A DNA stretch of 64,000 nt from RCC90-49c sp051016155 (GCA_051016155.1 CP136537.1:310001-374000); one strand, 5' to 3'; positions 18,165 through 26,375 are shown, counted from the stretch's first letter. The notes: generated by a model not told the origin, from the letters alone. A program made the numbers and translations.

Positions 18165-19277
18165 TTACTCTTTTTGGAGCCTCTCGAGCTCTTCTTGGCT
18201 CAGCCCTGTGGCTTGCTGGACTGCCTTCAGGTCCAAGTGGAGCTGAGAGAGTAAGCTTTTAGCTACTTGCTGAATACCTTGTTGCATGCCTTGTTGTAGG
18301 CCTTCTTGTCTACCTTGCTTAATGGCTTGCCTTTCTATCTGTTGCTTTGTGGTCTTTAGTTCTTCCTTGAACTTGGACGAAGCCCTCTTGAGCACATCTC
18401 TTTCTATCTGTTGCTTTGTACTCTTTAGTTCTTCCTTGAACTTGGACGAAGCCCTCTTGAGCACATCTCTTTCTATCTGTTGCTTTGTGCTCTTTAGTTC
18501 TTCCTTGAACTTGGACGAGGCCCTCTTGAGCACATCTCTTTCTATCTGTTGTCTTGTACTTAACATTTCTTCTTTGATTTTGGGCGATACTTCTTCGAAC
18601 AAAGTTAATAATTCTTCTACTTCATAATTGCCTGCTTCTATCAAGTAATCGATGGAGCGATCTAAATAGCTGCTTGACTCTAACTCCTTTATGATTGAGC
18701 GATTCTTTCTTATCCATTCCAACAGATTAGGATTATCTATATGCTTCATGAACAGCTCCATAGCACTCAGTGGCCCATGGCTTGCTAGCTCCTCATCACT
18801 GTAGTCCGATAAATCGATAATCCTGTGGCCTGATAATAATAGCTTCCTAGCTAACTCCCTATCCTCATAGTAGTCCAGAATATCCTTAGGATAAGGGTAA
18901 GGGTGCTTCGAGCCATTGTATAGCGTAAAGGAAACAATAAATGCTGGCTTTCCTTGCTTTTGCTTTACACTTCTTTTGAGCGTCCCTGAGCCATATTCTG
19001 ACATTCTTATCAGCAGCAGCTCGTCAGGTTTACGCTCATGATTAAAGATCAAAAATAGCTCTGCTCCTTGCTTAGTGAGCGCTCGATACACTACATCGGC
19101 ATAAAGCTGCTTGCCTTTCTCTCCTATTAGAGAAGTGTCATAAGGAGCCAGTGTAGTCCAATCAATCGCTTCTTGAATCTCCTTGTCTAGATAGACCTCT
19201 AAAAACTTTCTGACGACCTCAAGATGGTGCATGCAGTCCTTATAAAACCGATCATGAGGCTGGTCTCTTTTTCTCAT
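18165..19277 (-). CDS. Rpn-family PD-(D/E)XK nuclease/putative transposase with tandem repeats
   Basis: 370 residues. The N-terminal ~230 resemble the Rpn (YhgA-like, PDDEXK) family of recombination-promoting nucleases: DRFYKDCMHHLEVVRKFLEV, APYDTSLIGEKGKQLYADVV and LFLIFNHERKPDELLLIRMS. The first catalytic Asp is present in YADVVYR, but the usual E-H-Q/K-S strand reads N-H-E-R, so catalysis is uncertain. Residues ~245-320 are three near-identical 23-residue repeats (RDVLKRASSKFKEELKSTKQ plus QIE), probably coiled coil. The end (GRQEGLQQGMQQGIQQ) is the Gln/Gly-rich helix common in this family. ATG 19277 is used. Such genes expand in intracellular Bacteroidota and Rickettsiales. Confidence 0.82.
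   Translation of the reverse strand: MRKRDQPHDRFYKDCMHHLEVVRKFLEVYLDKEIQEAIDWTTLAPYDTSLIGEKGKQLYADVVYRALTKQGAELFLIFNHERKPDELLLIRMSEYGSGTLKRSVKQKQGKPAFIVSFTLYNGSKHPYPYPKDILDYYEDRELARKLLLSGHRIIDLSDYSDEELASHGPLSAMELFMKHIDNPNLLEWIRKNRSIIKELESSSYLDRSIDYLIEAGNYEVEELLTLFEEVSPKIKEEMLSTRQQIERDVLKRASSKFKEELKSTKQQIERDVLKRASSKFKEELKSTKQQIERDVLKRASSKFKEELKTTKQQIERQAIKQGRQEGLQQGMQQGIQQVAKSLLSQLHLDLKAVQQATGLSQEELERLQKE
18331..18565 (-). repeat. 69-bp tandem repeat inside the Rpn gene
   Basis: Three full units start at 18331, 18400 and 18469, and a partial one at 18538. Each is 69 bp (23 codons) and begins CTTTCTATCTGTTG on the plus strand. Units differ by only a few bases, so copy number is likely to vary by slippage or recombination without breaking the frame. 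Confidence 0.9.
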
Positions 19278-19596
19278 GAGACAAATTTAATGTCTAATTT
19301 TAGCATGTCTTTAGCAGTATGCTTAGGGATTCAAAAGAGATTCAGTAAAGTCTTTGCTCAGGTGAATGTATCGCATGCTATAGACGAATAAAGAAGCCAA
19401 AGCAAGCGTATGTGAAAAAGTAGATAGATGCGTCTACGTCTAAGCTTTATCAAGTAGAAGCAAATTAACCTGGATCGTGCTTAGCTTGCAAGCATCCCCT
19501 CCTCTGGCAGCTCCCTTTTTTAATCCCTGCTAGGTGCAGGGGGCGTGCAAACCAAAACTTTTGCTAGCTTGTCATCAAAACCATAACAAATTGGCC
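19278..19596. other. Gap between Rpn and ferredoxin genes
   Basis: 319 bp. No gene, RNA or clear repeat recognised. A promoter for the ferredoxin gene is expected here but no convincing TTTG/TAnnTTTG pair stands out. Confidence 0.3.
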
Positions 19597-19941
19597 ATGG
19601 CAATCATGATTACTGACGAGTGCATCAACTGTGGTGCATGCGAACCAGAGTGTCCCAATAACGCTATTTATGAAGGAGGCGTAGACTGGAAGTGGGCTGA
19701 AGGAACAAGTCTGCAACAAGTAAGTGTAGATAATACAGTTGTAGCAGCAAACGCCCCTCAAAAGGCACTTTCTGATGAATTCTATTACATTGTTTCGGAC
19801 AAATGCACAGAGTGTGTAGGCTTTCATGAAGAGCCCCAATGTGCTGCTGTATGTCCAGTAGACTGCTGTGTGTTGGACCTTGATCGGCAGGAAACGCAAG
19901 AGGAGCTACAGCGCAAGAAAGTCTGGCTGCACGGAGCCTAG
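19597..19941 (+). CDS. 4Fe-4S dicluster ferredoxin
   Basis: 114 residues. Two cluster-binding motifs: CINCGACEPECP near the N-terminus and CTECVGFHEEPQCAAVCPVDC after a ~45-residue insert. This arrangement is the YfhL/Alvin-type bacterial ferredoxin, a small soluble electron carrier. ATG 19597 (MAIMITDECINC) is chosen over the longer open frame because ferredoxins start just before the first cluster. The DUF3276 gene follows 83 bp downstream in the same direction. The redox partner is unknown. Confidence 0.93.
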   Translation: MAIMITDECINCGACEPECPNNAIYEGGVDWKWAEGTSLQQVSVDNTVVAANAPQKALSDEFYYIVSDKCTECVGFHEEPQCAAVCPVDCCVLDLDRQETQEELQRKKVWLHGA

Positions 19942-20024
19942 GCCCCTATTATTTGCTTTCCTGGTGTGAAACAGCTTCATTTGTGCGTTGTTTACACTTC
20001 GTATCATTTAAATTCTTAAAAACT

Positions 20025-20324
20025 GTGGAAGAATATAGAGAGAACAGCGAGGTTTACTCGAAAAAGGTAAAAGCGGGCAAAAGAACCTACTTCTTTGATG
20101 TAAAAGCCACACGTGCGAACGATTACTACCTCACTATTACAGAGAGTAGAAAAAAGTTCAAAGAAGATGGACATTTTTATGAGAAGCACAAGATATTCTT
20201 GTACAAAGAGGACCTCAACAAATTTGTTGAGGCCTTGAACGGAACAGCGGATCATATTAAAAAGGAGCTAATTCCTGATTACGATTTCAACCAATTTGAC
20301 GAAAGAGATGGAGAAGAGGAGTAG
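20025..20324 (+). CDS. PUR-alpha-like DUF3276 family protein
   Basis: About 99 residues. Matches the PUR-family nucleic-acid-binding protein conserved across Bacteroidota and spirochaetes: NSEVYSKKVKAGKRTYFFDV, ATRANDYYLTITESRKKF, HKIFLYKEDLNKFVEAL. The family fold is a dimer that binds single-stranded nucleic acid; its cellular role is not settled. GTG 20025 (GTG GAA GAA TAT) is chosen because homologs start there; the longer TTG frame at 19953 adds unrelated residues. Good marker for the phylum. Confidence 0.88.
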   Translation: MEEYRENSEVYSKKVKAGKRTYFFDVKATRANDYYLTITESRKKFKEDGHFYEKHKIFLYKEDLNKFVEALNGTADHIKKELIPDYDFNQFDERDGEEE

Positions 20325-20479
20325 CTGGCCCATCCAACAAGGAAAAGGCTGAAGTACTCATCAAGCACTAGGTCCTAAGTGCATAGCTTATCATCAGGAC
20401 TGCTCGCTATATTCCATAGGTAGGCGCTGTAGATAGAGGCCTACCTTTTTCTATCTCTGTCTACTAATCTTATTTTTCA

Positions 20480-21577
20480 ATGGGCCTCAAATATGGCATT
20501 GTAGGCCTACCCAACGTAGGCAAATCCACCCTCTTTAATGCACTCTCCGACGGGAATGCAGTAGCTGCTAATTTTCCTTTCTGTACCATAGAGCCTAATG
20601 TAGGGGTAGTGAAAGTGCCCGACGAGCGGCTACAGCTCCTTACTTCTTTAGTGAATCCTCAAAAGGTGGTTCCCACCTTCATCGAGTTTGTAGACATTGC
20701 AGGCTTGGTCAAAGGGGCTAGCCAAGGAGAAGGGCTAGGCAACCAATTTCTGGCCAACATCAGAGAGGTGGATGCCATTGTGCATGTGGTCAGGTGCTTT
20801 CAGGACGAGCGGATAGTGCATGTGGCAGGGCAGGTAGATCCTGTCTTTGACAAGGAAGTCATAGACCATGAGCTACAGCTAAAAGACTTAGAAGCAGTTC
20901 GTAAGCGCATAGCAAAGACAGAAAAAGTAGCCAAGTCAGGCCACAAAGAGGCACAACAAGAGCTTAGCCTCTTACAACGTTTTGAAACACAACTTGCGCA
21001 AGGAGGCAATGCCCGCGATGTAGCCATCGATGCCTCTCAAGCTCCCCTAGTCCATACTTGGCAGTTACTAACGCTCAAACCTGTCCTCTACGTAGCAAAT
21101 GTGGACGAAAGTACCCTTCAAGAAGGCACCAACAGCTACGTGGAACAGCTTCAACAGGCCGTTAAAAATGAACAGGCAGAAGTTGTGCTAGTCTGTGCTG
21201 CACTCGAAGTACAAATAGCAGAGCTAGCCCCTAGCGAAAGGGAGCTCTTTCTTGAAGACTATGGACTTCAAGCTTCTACTTTAGAGGTGCTAGTCCGTGC
21301 TTCTTATGCACTACTGCATCTCATCACCTACTTTACGGCAGGTCCGCAAGAGGTAAGGGCCTGGACCATCACCAGGGGAACCAAAGCGCCGCAGGCCGCG
21401 GGCGTCATTCACAGCGACTTTGAAAGAGGTTTTATCAAAGCTGAAGTCATCAAATTGAGAGACTATCAGTATTATAACACAGAGCTAGCTTGCCGAACAG
21501 CAGGGAAGGTACGTATAGAAGGAAAAGAGTATGTAGTAGAAGATGGAGATATTATGCATTTTCGTTTTAATGTATGA
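20480..21577 (+). CDS. ychF: Redox-regulated ATPase/GTPase YchF (Obg-like, OLA1)
   Basis: 365 residues, the family size. P-loop GLPNVGKST (8-16), switch region NFPFCTIEPNVGVV, G3 DIAGLVKGASQGEGLGNQFL, the NVDE motif in place of NKxD (which explains ATP preference), and the C-terminal TGS domain (IKAEVIKLRDY ... VVEDGDIMHFRFNV). YchF associates with ribosomes and affects translation and stress responses. ATG 20480. Cas6 follows 75 bp downstream on the same strand but there is no reason to link them functionally. Confidence 0.96.
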   Translation: MGLKYGIVGLPNVGKSTLFNALSDGNAVAANFPFCTIEPNVGVVKVPDERLQLLTSLVNPQKVVPTFIEFVDIAGLVKGASQGEGLGNQFLANIREVDAIVHVVRCFQDERIVHVAGQVDPVFDKEVIDHELQLKDLEAVRKRIAKTEKVAKSGHKEAQQELSLLQRFETQLAQGGNARDVAIDASQAPLVHTWQLLTLKPVLYVANVDESTLQEGTNSYVEQLQQAVKNEQAEVVLVCAALEVQIAELAPSERELFLEDYGLQASTLEVLVRASYALLHLITYFTAGPQEVRAWTITRGTKAPQAAGVIHSDFERGFIKAEVIKLRDYQYYNTELACRTAGKVRIEGKEYVVEDGDIMHFRFNV

Positions 21578-21652
21578 TACAGTAGGCAGGGGCAATGTCA
21601 ACCTATCTATGAGTATTCATTCAGCTTCTATCCTATCCAAAAGCGGTATTGC

Positions 21653-22423
21653 GTGAGAGTAAAGATCATTTTCAACATACAAGCGCAAGAGGACTTGCTG
21701 CCTCACTACCATCAAAACCTACTTGCAGCGTGGGTCGAAGCCATCAAGGCCAAGTCTGCCCAGTGGAGTCGCTACATCCACTACAACTTTTCAAGTCTCA
21801 GAGGCCAAACAGCTTCCCAGCAAGCAGGCTTAAGCTACCTTACCCAAAAGGTAACACTTGTGTTCTCATCGCCTACGCAAGATTTTATCGATTTTTTTAT
21901 CACCCAAATTTTTGGCCAGCCCCTCTGGAAGCTAGGGCCGTTGCATCTAGCACCGAGCCATGTGTATCAGGAGCCTGTCATTCAGCTCAGTAACTCCGTC
22001 AAGTACTTATGCATTTCACCCTTAGTTCCCTCTTGGAATGTCTTACAAGACCAGGAAGCAGGAAAAATGTTTATTCATCCTCGCCAGGACGCTTTCTCTG
22101 ATCTGCTCTATGAATGCACTATGGCCAATATGGAACGTAATGGGCTGTACCATCCAGAAGCACTGAGCGCTTTCTTCAAGTTTCAGCTTGTGCCTGACCA
22201 GGGCTACCTGCATAGACTTAAGCAACAAGGAAAACTTTTTGCTAGAATTCATCCCCTCTTTTATCAAGGTAGGGAATATGAAACACGCACTTACGTATTT
22301 CCCTTCACATTGCATGCCGATAAAGAGGTGCAAGCGTATGTATATACCCATGGCTTGGGAGCCTTTACGCAACAAGGACTAGGGATGCTAGACGTGAAAC
22401 AGGCGGTGGAGGAAGCTTCTTGA
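21653..22423 (+). CDS. cas6: CRISPR-associated endoribonuclease Cas6, isolated
   Basis: 256 residues. Cas6 cuts the CRISPR repeat in the precursor transcript to release crRNAs. The two ferredoxin-like halves are recognisable: MRVKIIFNIQ, an LPHYHQNLLAAWVEAI segment matching the Cas6 'LPxxYxxxLxxWI' start, YLTQKVTLVFSSPTQDFIDF, then KMFIHPRQDAFSDLLYE and ERNGL. The C-terminal glycine-rich loop is GLGAFTQQGLGMLD. The His at residue ~40 (YIHYNFSSLRG) is a possible catalytic residue. GTG 21653 is the start. No CRISPR array and no other cas gene lie anywhere in the window, so it is an orphan here. Partial misassignment to another RAMP protein is the main alternative. Confidence 0.8.
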   Translation: MRVKIIFNIQAQEDLLPHYHQNLLAAWVEAIKAKSAQWSRYIHYNFSSLRGQTASQQAGLSYLTQKVTLVFSSPTQDFIDFFITQIFGQPLWKLGPLHLAPSHVYQEPVIQLSNSVKYLCISPLVPSWNVLQDQEAGKMFIHPRQDAFSDLLYECTMANMERNGLYHPEALSAFFKFQLVPDQGYLHRLKQQGKLFARIHPLFYQGREYETRTYVFPFTLHADKEVQAYVYTHGLGAFTQQGLGMLDVKQAVEEAS

Positions 22424-22509
22424 CTGATCTAGAAGAGTTTTGTGATCCTCCCTATCACAAAATCAACCAATGGATTCAGTCACCCAATCAAAAAATTATT
22501 CAATTACTC

Positions 22510-22642
22510 ACTCACCTTACGCGTTCCTCTTAATACGCCTCATGGTGTCATTTTGAGCGCATCGAAACATCCTTACAAGGTCCACACCACGCAGATGTTC
22601 CTTGCTAGGCTCGGAATGACAAGGCCACTGCATAAGGTGAGT
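22510..22642. repeat. MITE-B copy
   Basis: 133 bp bounded by ACTCACCTTACGCG and TGCATAAGGTGAGT. Shares CTAGGCTCGGAATGACAAGG with the 16016 copy. Flanks TACTC and TAGTC match at 4 of 5 bases. A degenerate AATCAC/CAATCA tract resembling MITE-A lies just upstream (22454-22508). Confidence 0.65.
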
Positions 22643-22661
22643 TAGTCAGTAAAAAAGCGAG

Positions 22662-22751
22662 CGGAGTGGGAGGGATTCGAACCCCCGGTACCCTTTGAGG
22701 GGGCACACTCACTTTCCAGGCGAGCACCTTCAGCCACTCGGTCACCACTCC
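22662..22751 (-). tRNA. tRNA-Ser(GGA)
   Basis: 90 nt on the minus strand. Acceptor stem GGAGTGG pairs with CCACTCC (discriminator G). The D arm (GACCGAGTGGCTGAAGGTG), anticodon stem CTCGC/GTGAG with loop CTGGAAA (anticodon GGA), a long class-II variable arm and the T arm GGTTCGAATCC are all visible. CCA is not encoded. Reads UCC/UCU serine codons. Confidence 0.96.
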
Positions 22752-22776
22752 AGCTAGCCCTTCCTGATGAGGACTG

Positions 22777-23601
22777 CTACAAATATGGAGGAAAATAACG
22801 AAGTAACCGCTCCTCTAGGTGTACGCCTTGGTCATGCAGCGTTTTTACATACGCCATTAAGCTTTCATACAAGTCCCATTGCTCGAACAAGATCAACGAG
22901 TTGGTAAGCTTATCTAGCCGTATGTCCCAGTGCCTCCATTGTTGCTCAGGGCCAGGGTTAGCGCAGCATTGACAGCCCTTGATGTCCCATCCCCACGAAT
23001 ACATGAGCAGAATAACAGCCAGCCGATAATCTCTGAGCCAGGCTTCGTCAGCCTTCAATGCCTCAATGTCTTCCTTAAACACTGCGTAGCGATAGCCCCC
23101 GTCTTTAGTGACTCGGTCGATAGGAAACATCCACCAGCCATAATGGCTATACTTAGGCCCAAACTGTCCCCAAGCTTCTGCCTCTGTCCAAGCTTTGAAC
23201 TTGCTGAGGCTGCCACAGCCTTTTTTGCCAAAGGTCCCGCTGGTCTCATTCTCTTTATTCCTAAGCGCCTCCTTCATACCTTGAATGCCTACAAAGTCAG
23301 GATGGGTATTATTGCCAGGTCGGCACTGAATTTTTTGTGACAAAGCCTGGTAGGTAGGCTGGAGCTTTGTCGCTGCTTCTGGGTCATTGGCCAGATCCAG
23401 ATAACCGAGGATGATTTCAGCCCCATGAGGCGGTGCTGCCCGATCTCCGAGCTGACTTTCTATAATTTCTGCGGCCCTATAAGGCGACGCTGTCTGGTCT
23501 ATGATCTGACTTTCTATAATTTTTGCGGCACTTTGAGGAAGTGTTTGCGCATCTAATGCCTGAGCTGTTAGGTAGCCCAATATGCTTGGATGAGCTATCA
23601 A
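22777..23601 (-). CDS. Hypothetical protein with N-terminal internal repeats
   Basis: About 274 residues; not recognised. The first ~70 residues contain repeated segments (AAKIIESQIIDQTASPYR, AAEIIESQLGDRAAPPHG, GAEIILGYLD). The rest is rich in Trp and aromatic residues (FGPKYSHYGWWMFPIDRV, WGWDIKGCQCC, WRHWDIRLDKL), pointing to a compact helical domain. No good start exists: TTG 23601 follows a hydrophobic RLLLL run, and in the same frame further upstream a short ATG ATG peptide (MMYKLYHWT) ends at a TAG. The gene may have lost its start to a nonsense mutation or use TTG. It ends next to tRNA-Ser. A loose likeness to OGFr-type conserved regions was noted but is not firm. Confidence 0.55.
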   Translation of the reverse strand: MIAHPSILGYLTAQALDAQTLPQSAAKIIESQIIDQTASPYRAAEIIESQLGDRAAPPHGAEIILGYLDLANDPEAATKLQPTYQALSQKIQCRPGNNTHPDFVGIQGMKEALRNKENETSGTFGKKGCGSLSKFKAWTEAEAWGQFGPKYSHYGWWMFPIDRVTKDGGYRYAVFKEDIEALKADEAWLRDYRLAVILLMYSWGWDIKGCQCCANPGPEQQWRHWDIRLDKLTNSLILFEQWDLYESLMAYVKTLHDQGVHLEERLLRYFPPYL

Positions 23602-23657
23602 TAGTAGTAGCCTTTTGCCACACAGCTGTGGCTAAGTCCAATGATAAAGTTTGTACA

Positions 23658-24431
23658 TCATATACTTACGTTATATAAATGGTTAGCATTAGTTGTTGTC
23701 ACTGCCGCCACAGTTTCTACGCTCACTTCATGAATATCAGCTAGTTTTTCGGCAATTTGCAGCAAGTAAGCAGGCTCGTTACGTTGACCCCTGTAAGGCG
23801 TAGGCGCCAGATAAGGCGCGTCAGTCTCCAGCACAAGGTGGTCCAATGCAATGTCTGCCACCACGCGATCTACCCCTGCATTCTTGAAAGTCAACAGACC
23901 ACCAATGCCCAGATAAAAGCCAAGCTCAATGATCTGAGCCGCTTCTTGTGCAGTGCCACTAAAGCAGTGAAAAACACCCCTGAGATGCCCATCCTGGTGT
24001 TGTTCTATGAGTCGTATCGTTTCTTTGAAAGCATGTCGGCAGTGAATAGCTACAGGCAGCCGATGCTGCTGGGCCCAAGTAAGTTGCATGGCCAATGCTT
24101 GCTCTTGTTGGGCCTGATAAGTCTTGTCGCGGTACAGATCCATACCGATCTCACCCATGGCCGCCCACGGACGTTTCCCTAGCCATGCCTCCACTTGCGC
24201 CAGCTGCTTCTCAAAGTCCTCCCCAATGTGGCAAGGATGGATACCGATCATAGCTGCACACTGGTTAGGGTACTGATCTTCCAAGGCTAGCATCGCATCT
24301 ATGGTAGCCAGATCAATGTTAGGCATGTACACTTGGTGCACGTGATACTCTAAGCTGCGTGCCATGACTTGAGCCAGGTCTGACCCAAACTCCTGGGCAT
24401 AGAGATGCGCATGCGTATCTATCAGTTCCAT
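23658..24431 (-). CDS. tatD: TatD-family DNase (metal-dependent hydrolase)
   Basis: 257 residues, amidohydrolase TIM barrel. Metal and catalytic residues: IDTHAHLYAQEF (H-x-H), MGEIGMDLYRD (Glu), VAIHCRHAFKET (His), GVFHCFSGTAQEA (His) and LETDAPYLAP (Asp). TatD enzymes act as 3'-5' exonucleases in DNA repair and degradation. ATG 24431. The TatD/YcfH subgroup is not resolved. A decayed phosphodiesterase lies just upstream on the same strand. Confidence 0.93.
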   Translation of the reverse strand: MELIDTHAHLYAQEFGSDLAQVMARSLEYHVHQVYMPNIDLATIDAMLALEDQYPNQCAAMIGIHPCHIGEDFEKQLAQVEAWLGKRPWAAMGEIGMDLYRDKTYQAQQEQALAMQLTWAQQHRLPVAIHCRHAFKETIRLIEQHQDGHLRGVFHCFSGTAQEAAQIIELGFYLGIGGLLTFKNAGVDRVVADIALDHLVLETDAPYLAPTPYRGQRNEPAYLLQIAEKLADIHEVSVETVAAVTTTNANHLYNVSI

Positions 24432-24432
24432 A

Positions 24433-24766
24433 CTAACTTATTTTACAATTAATCAGCAATAAATGCAAGTGCTTGCCCCTGTCCCCCAGTTCAATGGCGC
24501 TCATGTGGCTAATTTTTTGACCTTGAATAATAAAGCGCAGGAGGGTACACATCTTGTGACAAACTTCCCTACCAGCAGCACTAGGATTTAAGTACAGCAG
24601 GGGAGGATGTTGGGGGATCATACATAACACGCAAAATGTGGGAATGACCACAGGCAAAAATGGCTGGCACGTTTTGGTGTAGCGCCTGGCGGACGGCAAG
24701 GGTGTAGGGCGAGGGCTTACACAGACGTGGCCCCCATTGACTGGACAGTTTTTTTGCGCTTGTCAA
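24433..24766 (-). pseudogene. Decayed YfcE-type metallophosphoesterase
   Basis: Two overlapping minus-strand frames carry consecutive parts of one protein. The first holds AVRQALHQNVPAIFACGHSH and ILRVMYDP; the second holds LLYLNPSAAGREVCHKMCTL and ISHMSAIELGD. Together they match the C-terminal half of YfcE/MJ0936-like phosphodiesterases (GHSH metal motif, NPGAAG-like loop, reading NPSAAG here). A frameshift lies near 24600, and the N-terminal half with the DTHG and D/N metal ligands is missing. A stray IS481-type end sits just upstream at 24799. The gene is therefore dead. Confidence 0.8.
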
Positions 24767-24798
24767 GAGCGGTCTTCAGCGAAACACGGGTGTATTAG

Positions 24799-24839
24799 TT
24801 GAAATTTAACCAATGTCAGATTAAATTTTAGCCACTACA
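24799..24839 (-). mobile_element. Solo terminus of the IS481-family element
   Basis: Read on the minus strand, TGTAGTGGCTAAAATTTAAT and CTGACATTGGTTAAAT match the left end of the IS at 62226 (TGTAGTAGTTAAAATTTAAT...). About 41 bp remain with no transposase. It adjoins the broken phosphodiesterase and probably marks a past insertion that removed its 5' half. Confidence 0.7.
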
Positions 24840-24845
24840 CCTTTT

Positions 24846-26072
24846 TTAGGCCACTTTGGCCAACCCACCCTGCTGCTGCAAGGCCAGCTCTTTCAAGGCC
24901 AACCAAGCCATTAGACCTGGTCCCAGCTCCAAAGCGGTTTCGTCTATATTGAAAGTAGGTGTATGCACAGAAGAGTTAATATCCAAGGCATCGTTTTGTA
25001 CACCTAGGTAGTAAAAACAGCCGGGCACTTGCTGAGCGTAATAAGCAAAATCTTCAGCACCCATGCCCAGCTCTACTTCTATTACTTGCTCAGAACCTAA
25101 AAATTCTTTGGCAGCCTCTAGGGTTCTTTGGGTCAGCGCTGGATCATTGCTAAGTGTAGGATAGCCTCTGTCAATCACTACCTCACAGTCACCGCCCATG
25201 GCTTGAGCCACACTACGAGCCATGTCGGCTATCTTCTGGTGGGCTTCCTCGCGCCATTGCTCATCTACAGTGCGGAAGGTACCCGATATCTGCACAGTTT
25301 CCGGAATGACATTGGTGGCATCGCCAGCAGCTATCTGGCACAGCGAGAGGACGGAGGGGGTGATAGGATTGCAGTTTCTAGTAACGATCTGCTGTAAAGC
25401 TACGATGATATGCGCTGCTATGAGGATAGGATCTACAGCATGGTGTGGGGCAGCTGCATGGCCTCCCTGTCCTTTGACGGTGAGGTGCACCTCATCTGCA
25501 CTGGCGAGCATTTGGCCTTTAATGAAGCCTACTTGACCTACAGGAATACTAGGATTGACGTGCTGTCCTATGATACTTGAAGGCCTGGGACATTCCAGTA
25601 CGCCTTCTTTGATCATTCCAATGGCTCCACCTGGATTCTTCTCTTCTGCTGGCTGAAAGATGAGCTTGAAGGTCCCTTCAAATTGGTCTTTTAGAGAGTC
25701 TAACAACTTAGCAGTGCCGAGCAAGGAAGCTGTGTGGACATCGTGGCCACAAGCATGCATTACCCCGTCGTTTTGGGACTTGTAGGGAATGTCGGTGGCT
25801 TCAAAGATGGGGAGCGCATCGATATCAGCTCGAAGAGCCACAGTAGCTTTGTCTGGATTATTGCCTCTGATCAGCGCCATTAGGCCCGTATTGTTAATTC
25901 CTTCTTGGAATTCGATGTTAAATTCTCTTAGTTTTTGAGCAATGAATTGGGCTGTGTTGAATTCTTGAAAAGAAAGCTCAGGATGCATATGAATATGTCT
26001 CCGAATAGCTACAACGGCTTCGTGCTGTGCTCGCGCTCTTTTTTTGATGGTGTCTTTGAGGTGGTCGTACAT
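24846..26072 (-). CDS. M20D amidohydrolase (hippurate/N-acyl amino acid hydrolase)
   Basis: 408 residues, typical for the M20D family (HipO/IAA-amino acid hydrolase/AbgB-like). N-terminal IRRHIHMHPELSFQEFNTAQ, metal motif HACGHDVHTASL, QPAEEKNPGGAIGMI with catalytic Glu, GQHVNPSIPVGQVGF, and late Glu-Asp-Phe in GMGAEDFAYY. These cytosolic zinc or manganese enzymes release amino acids from N-acyl or peptide conjugates. ATG 26072. A role in amino-acid scavenging is inferred. No operon partners. Confidence 0.92.
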   Translation of the reverse strand: MYDHLKDTIKKRARAQHEAVVAIRRHIHMHPELSFQEFNTAQFIAQKLREFNIEFQEGINNTGLMALIRGNNPDKATVALRADIDALPIFEATDIPYKSQNDGVMHACGHDVHTASLLGTAKLLDSLKDQFEGTFKLIFQPAEEKNPGGAIGMIKEGVLECPRPSSIIGQHVNPSIPVGQVGFIKGQMLASADEVHLTVKGQGGHAAAPHHAVDPILIAAHIIVALQQIVTRNCNPITPSVLSLCQIAAGDATNVIPETVQISGTFRTVDEQWREEAHQKIADMARSVAQAMGGDCEVVIDRGYPTLSNDPALTQRTLEAAKEFLGSEQVIEVELGMGAEDFAYYAQQVPGCFYYLGVQNDALDINSSVHTPTFNIDETALELGPGLMAWLALKELALQQQGGLAKVA

Positions 26073-26260
26073 AGTCTATAAGATGAACTAGGTTAAATAG
26101 ATTCCCAAGCTAAACAATTCTTTTGCTCCAGCCAATAGCGGAGGCAACCAGCTGTGGACAATGAAGGGAGACCAAGACCATTGCATTGCAGTAGCCTCGA
26201 TGCTCTTATGACAGGGCTAGGTTATTCTTAATCACCCCTTTCGCCTCTGTCACCCTGACC

Positions 26261-26313
26261 CGCACGTGAAGAGTCGCTGCGTAGCGGACCTCGCAGAGAG
26301 GCTTCGGTTGCAG
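26261..26313. repeat. Repeat C copy
   Basis: CGCACGTGAAGAGTCGCTGC ... CTCGCAGAGAGGCTTCGGTT, related to 14697-14753. It fills part of the 303-bp gap before the ABC-F gene; nothing else is recognised there. Confidence 0.45.
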
Positions 26314-26375
26314 TTAAAGTAACAGCCTGTCTAAATGACGATACCACTTACTCCCTGATAATTGACGATTTCTGC

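Noticed and set aside
18286..18627. Repetitive plus-strand frame opposite the Rpn gene
   Set aside because: It merely mirrors the 69-bp coding repeat on the other strand; the minus-strand protein has the recognisable family.
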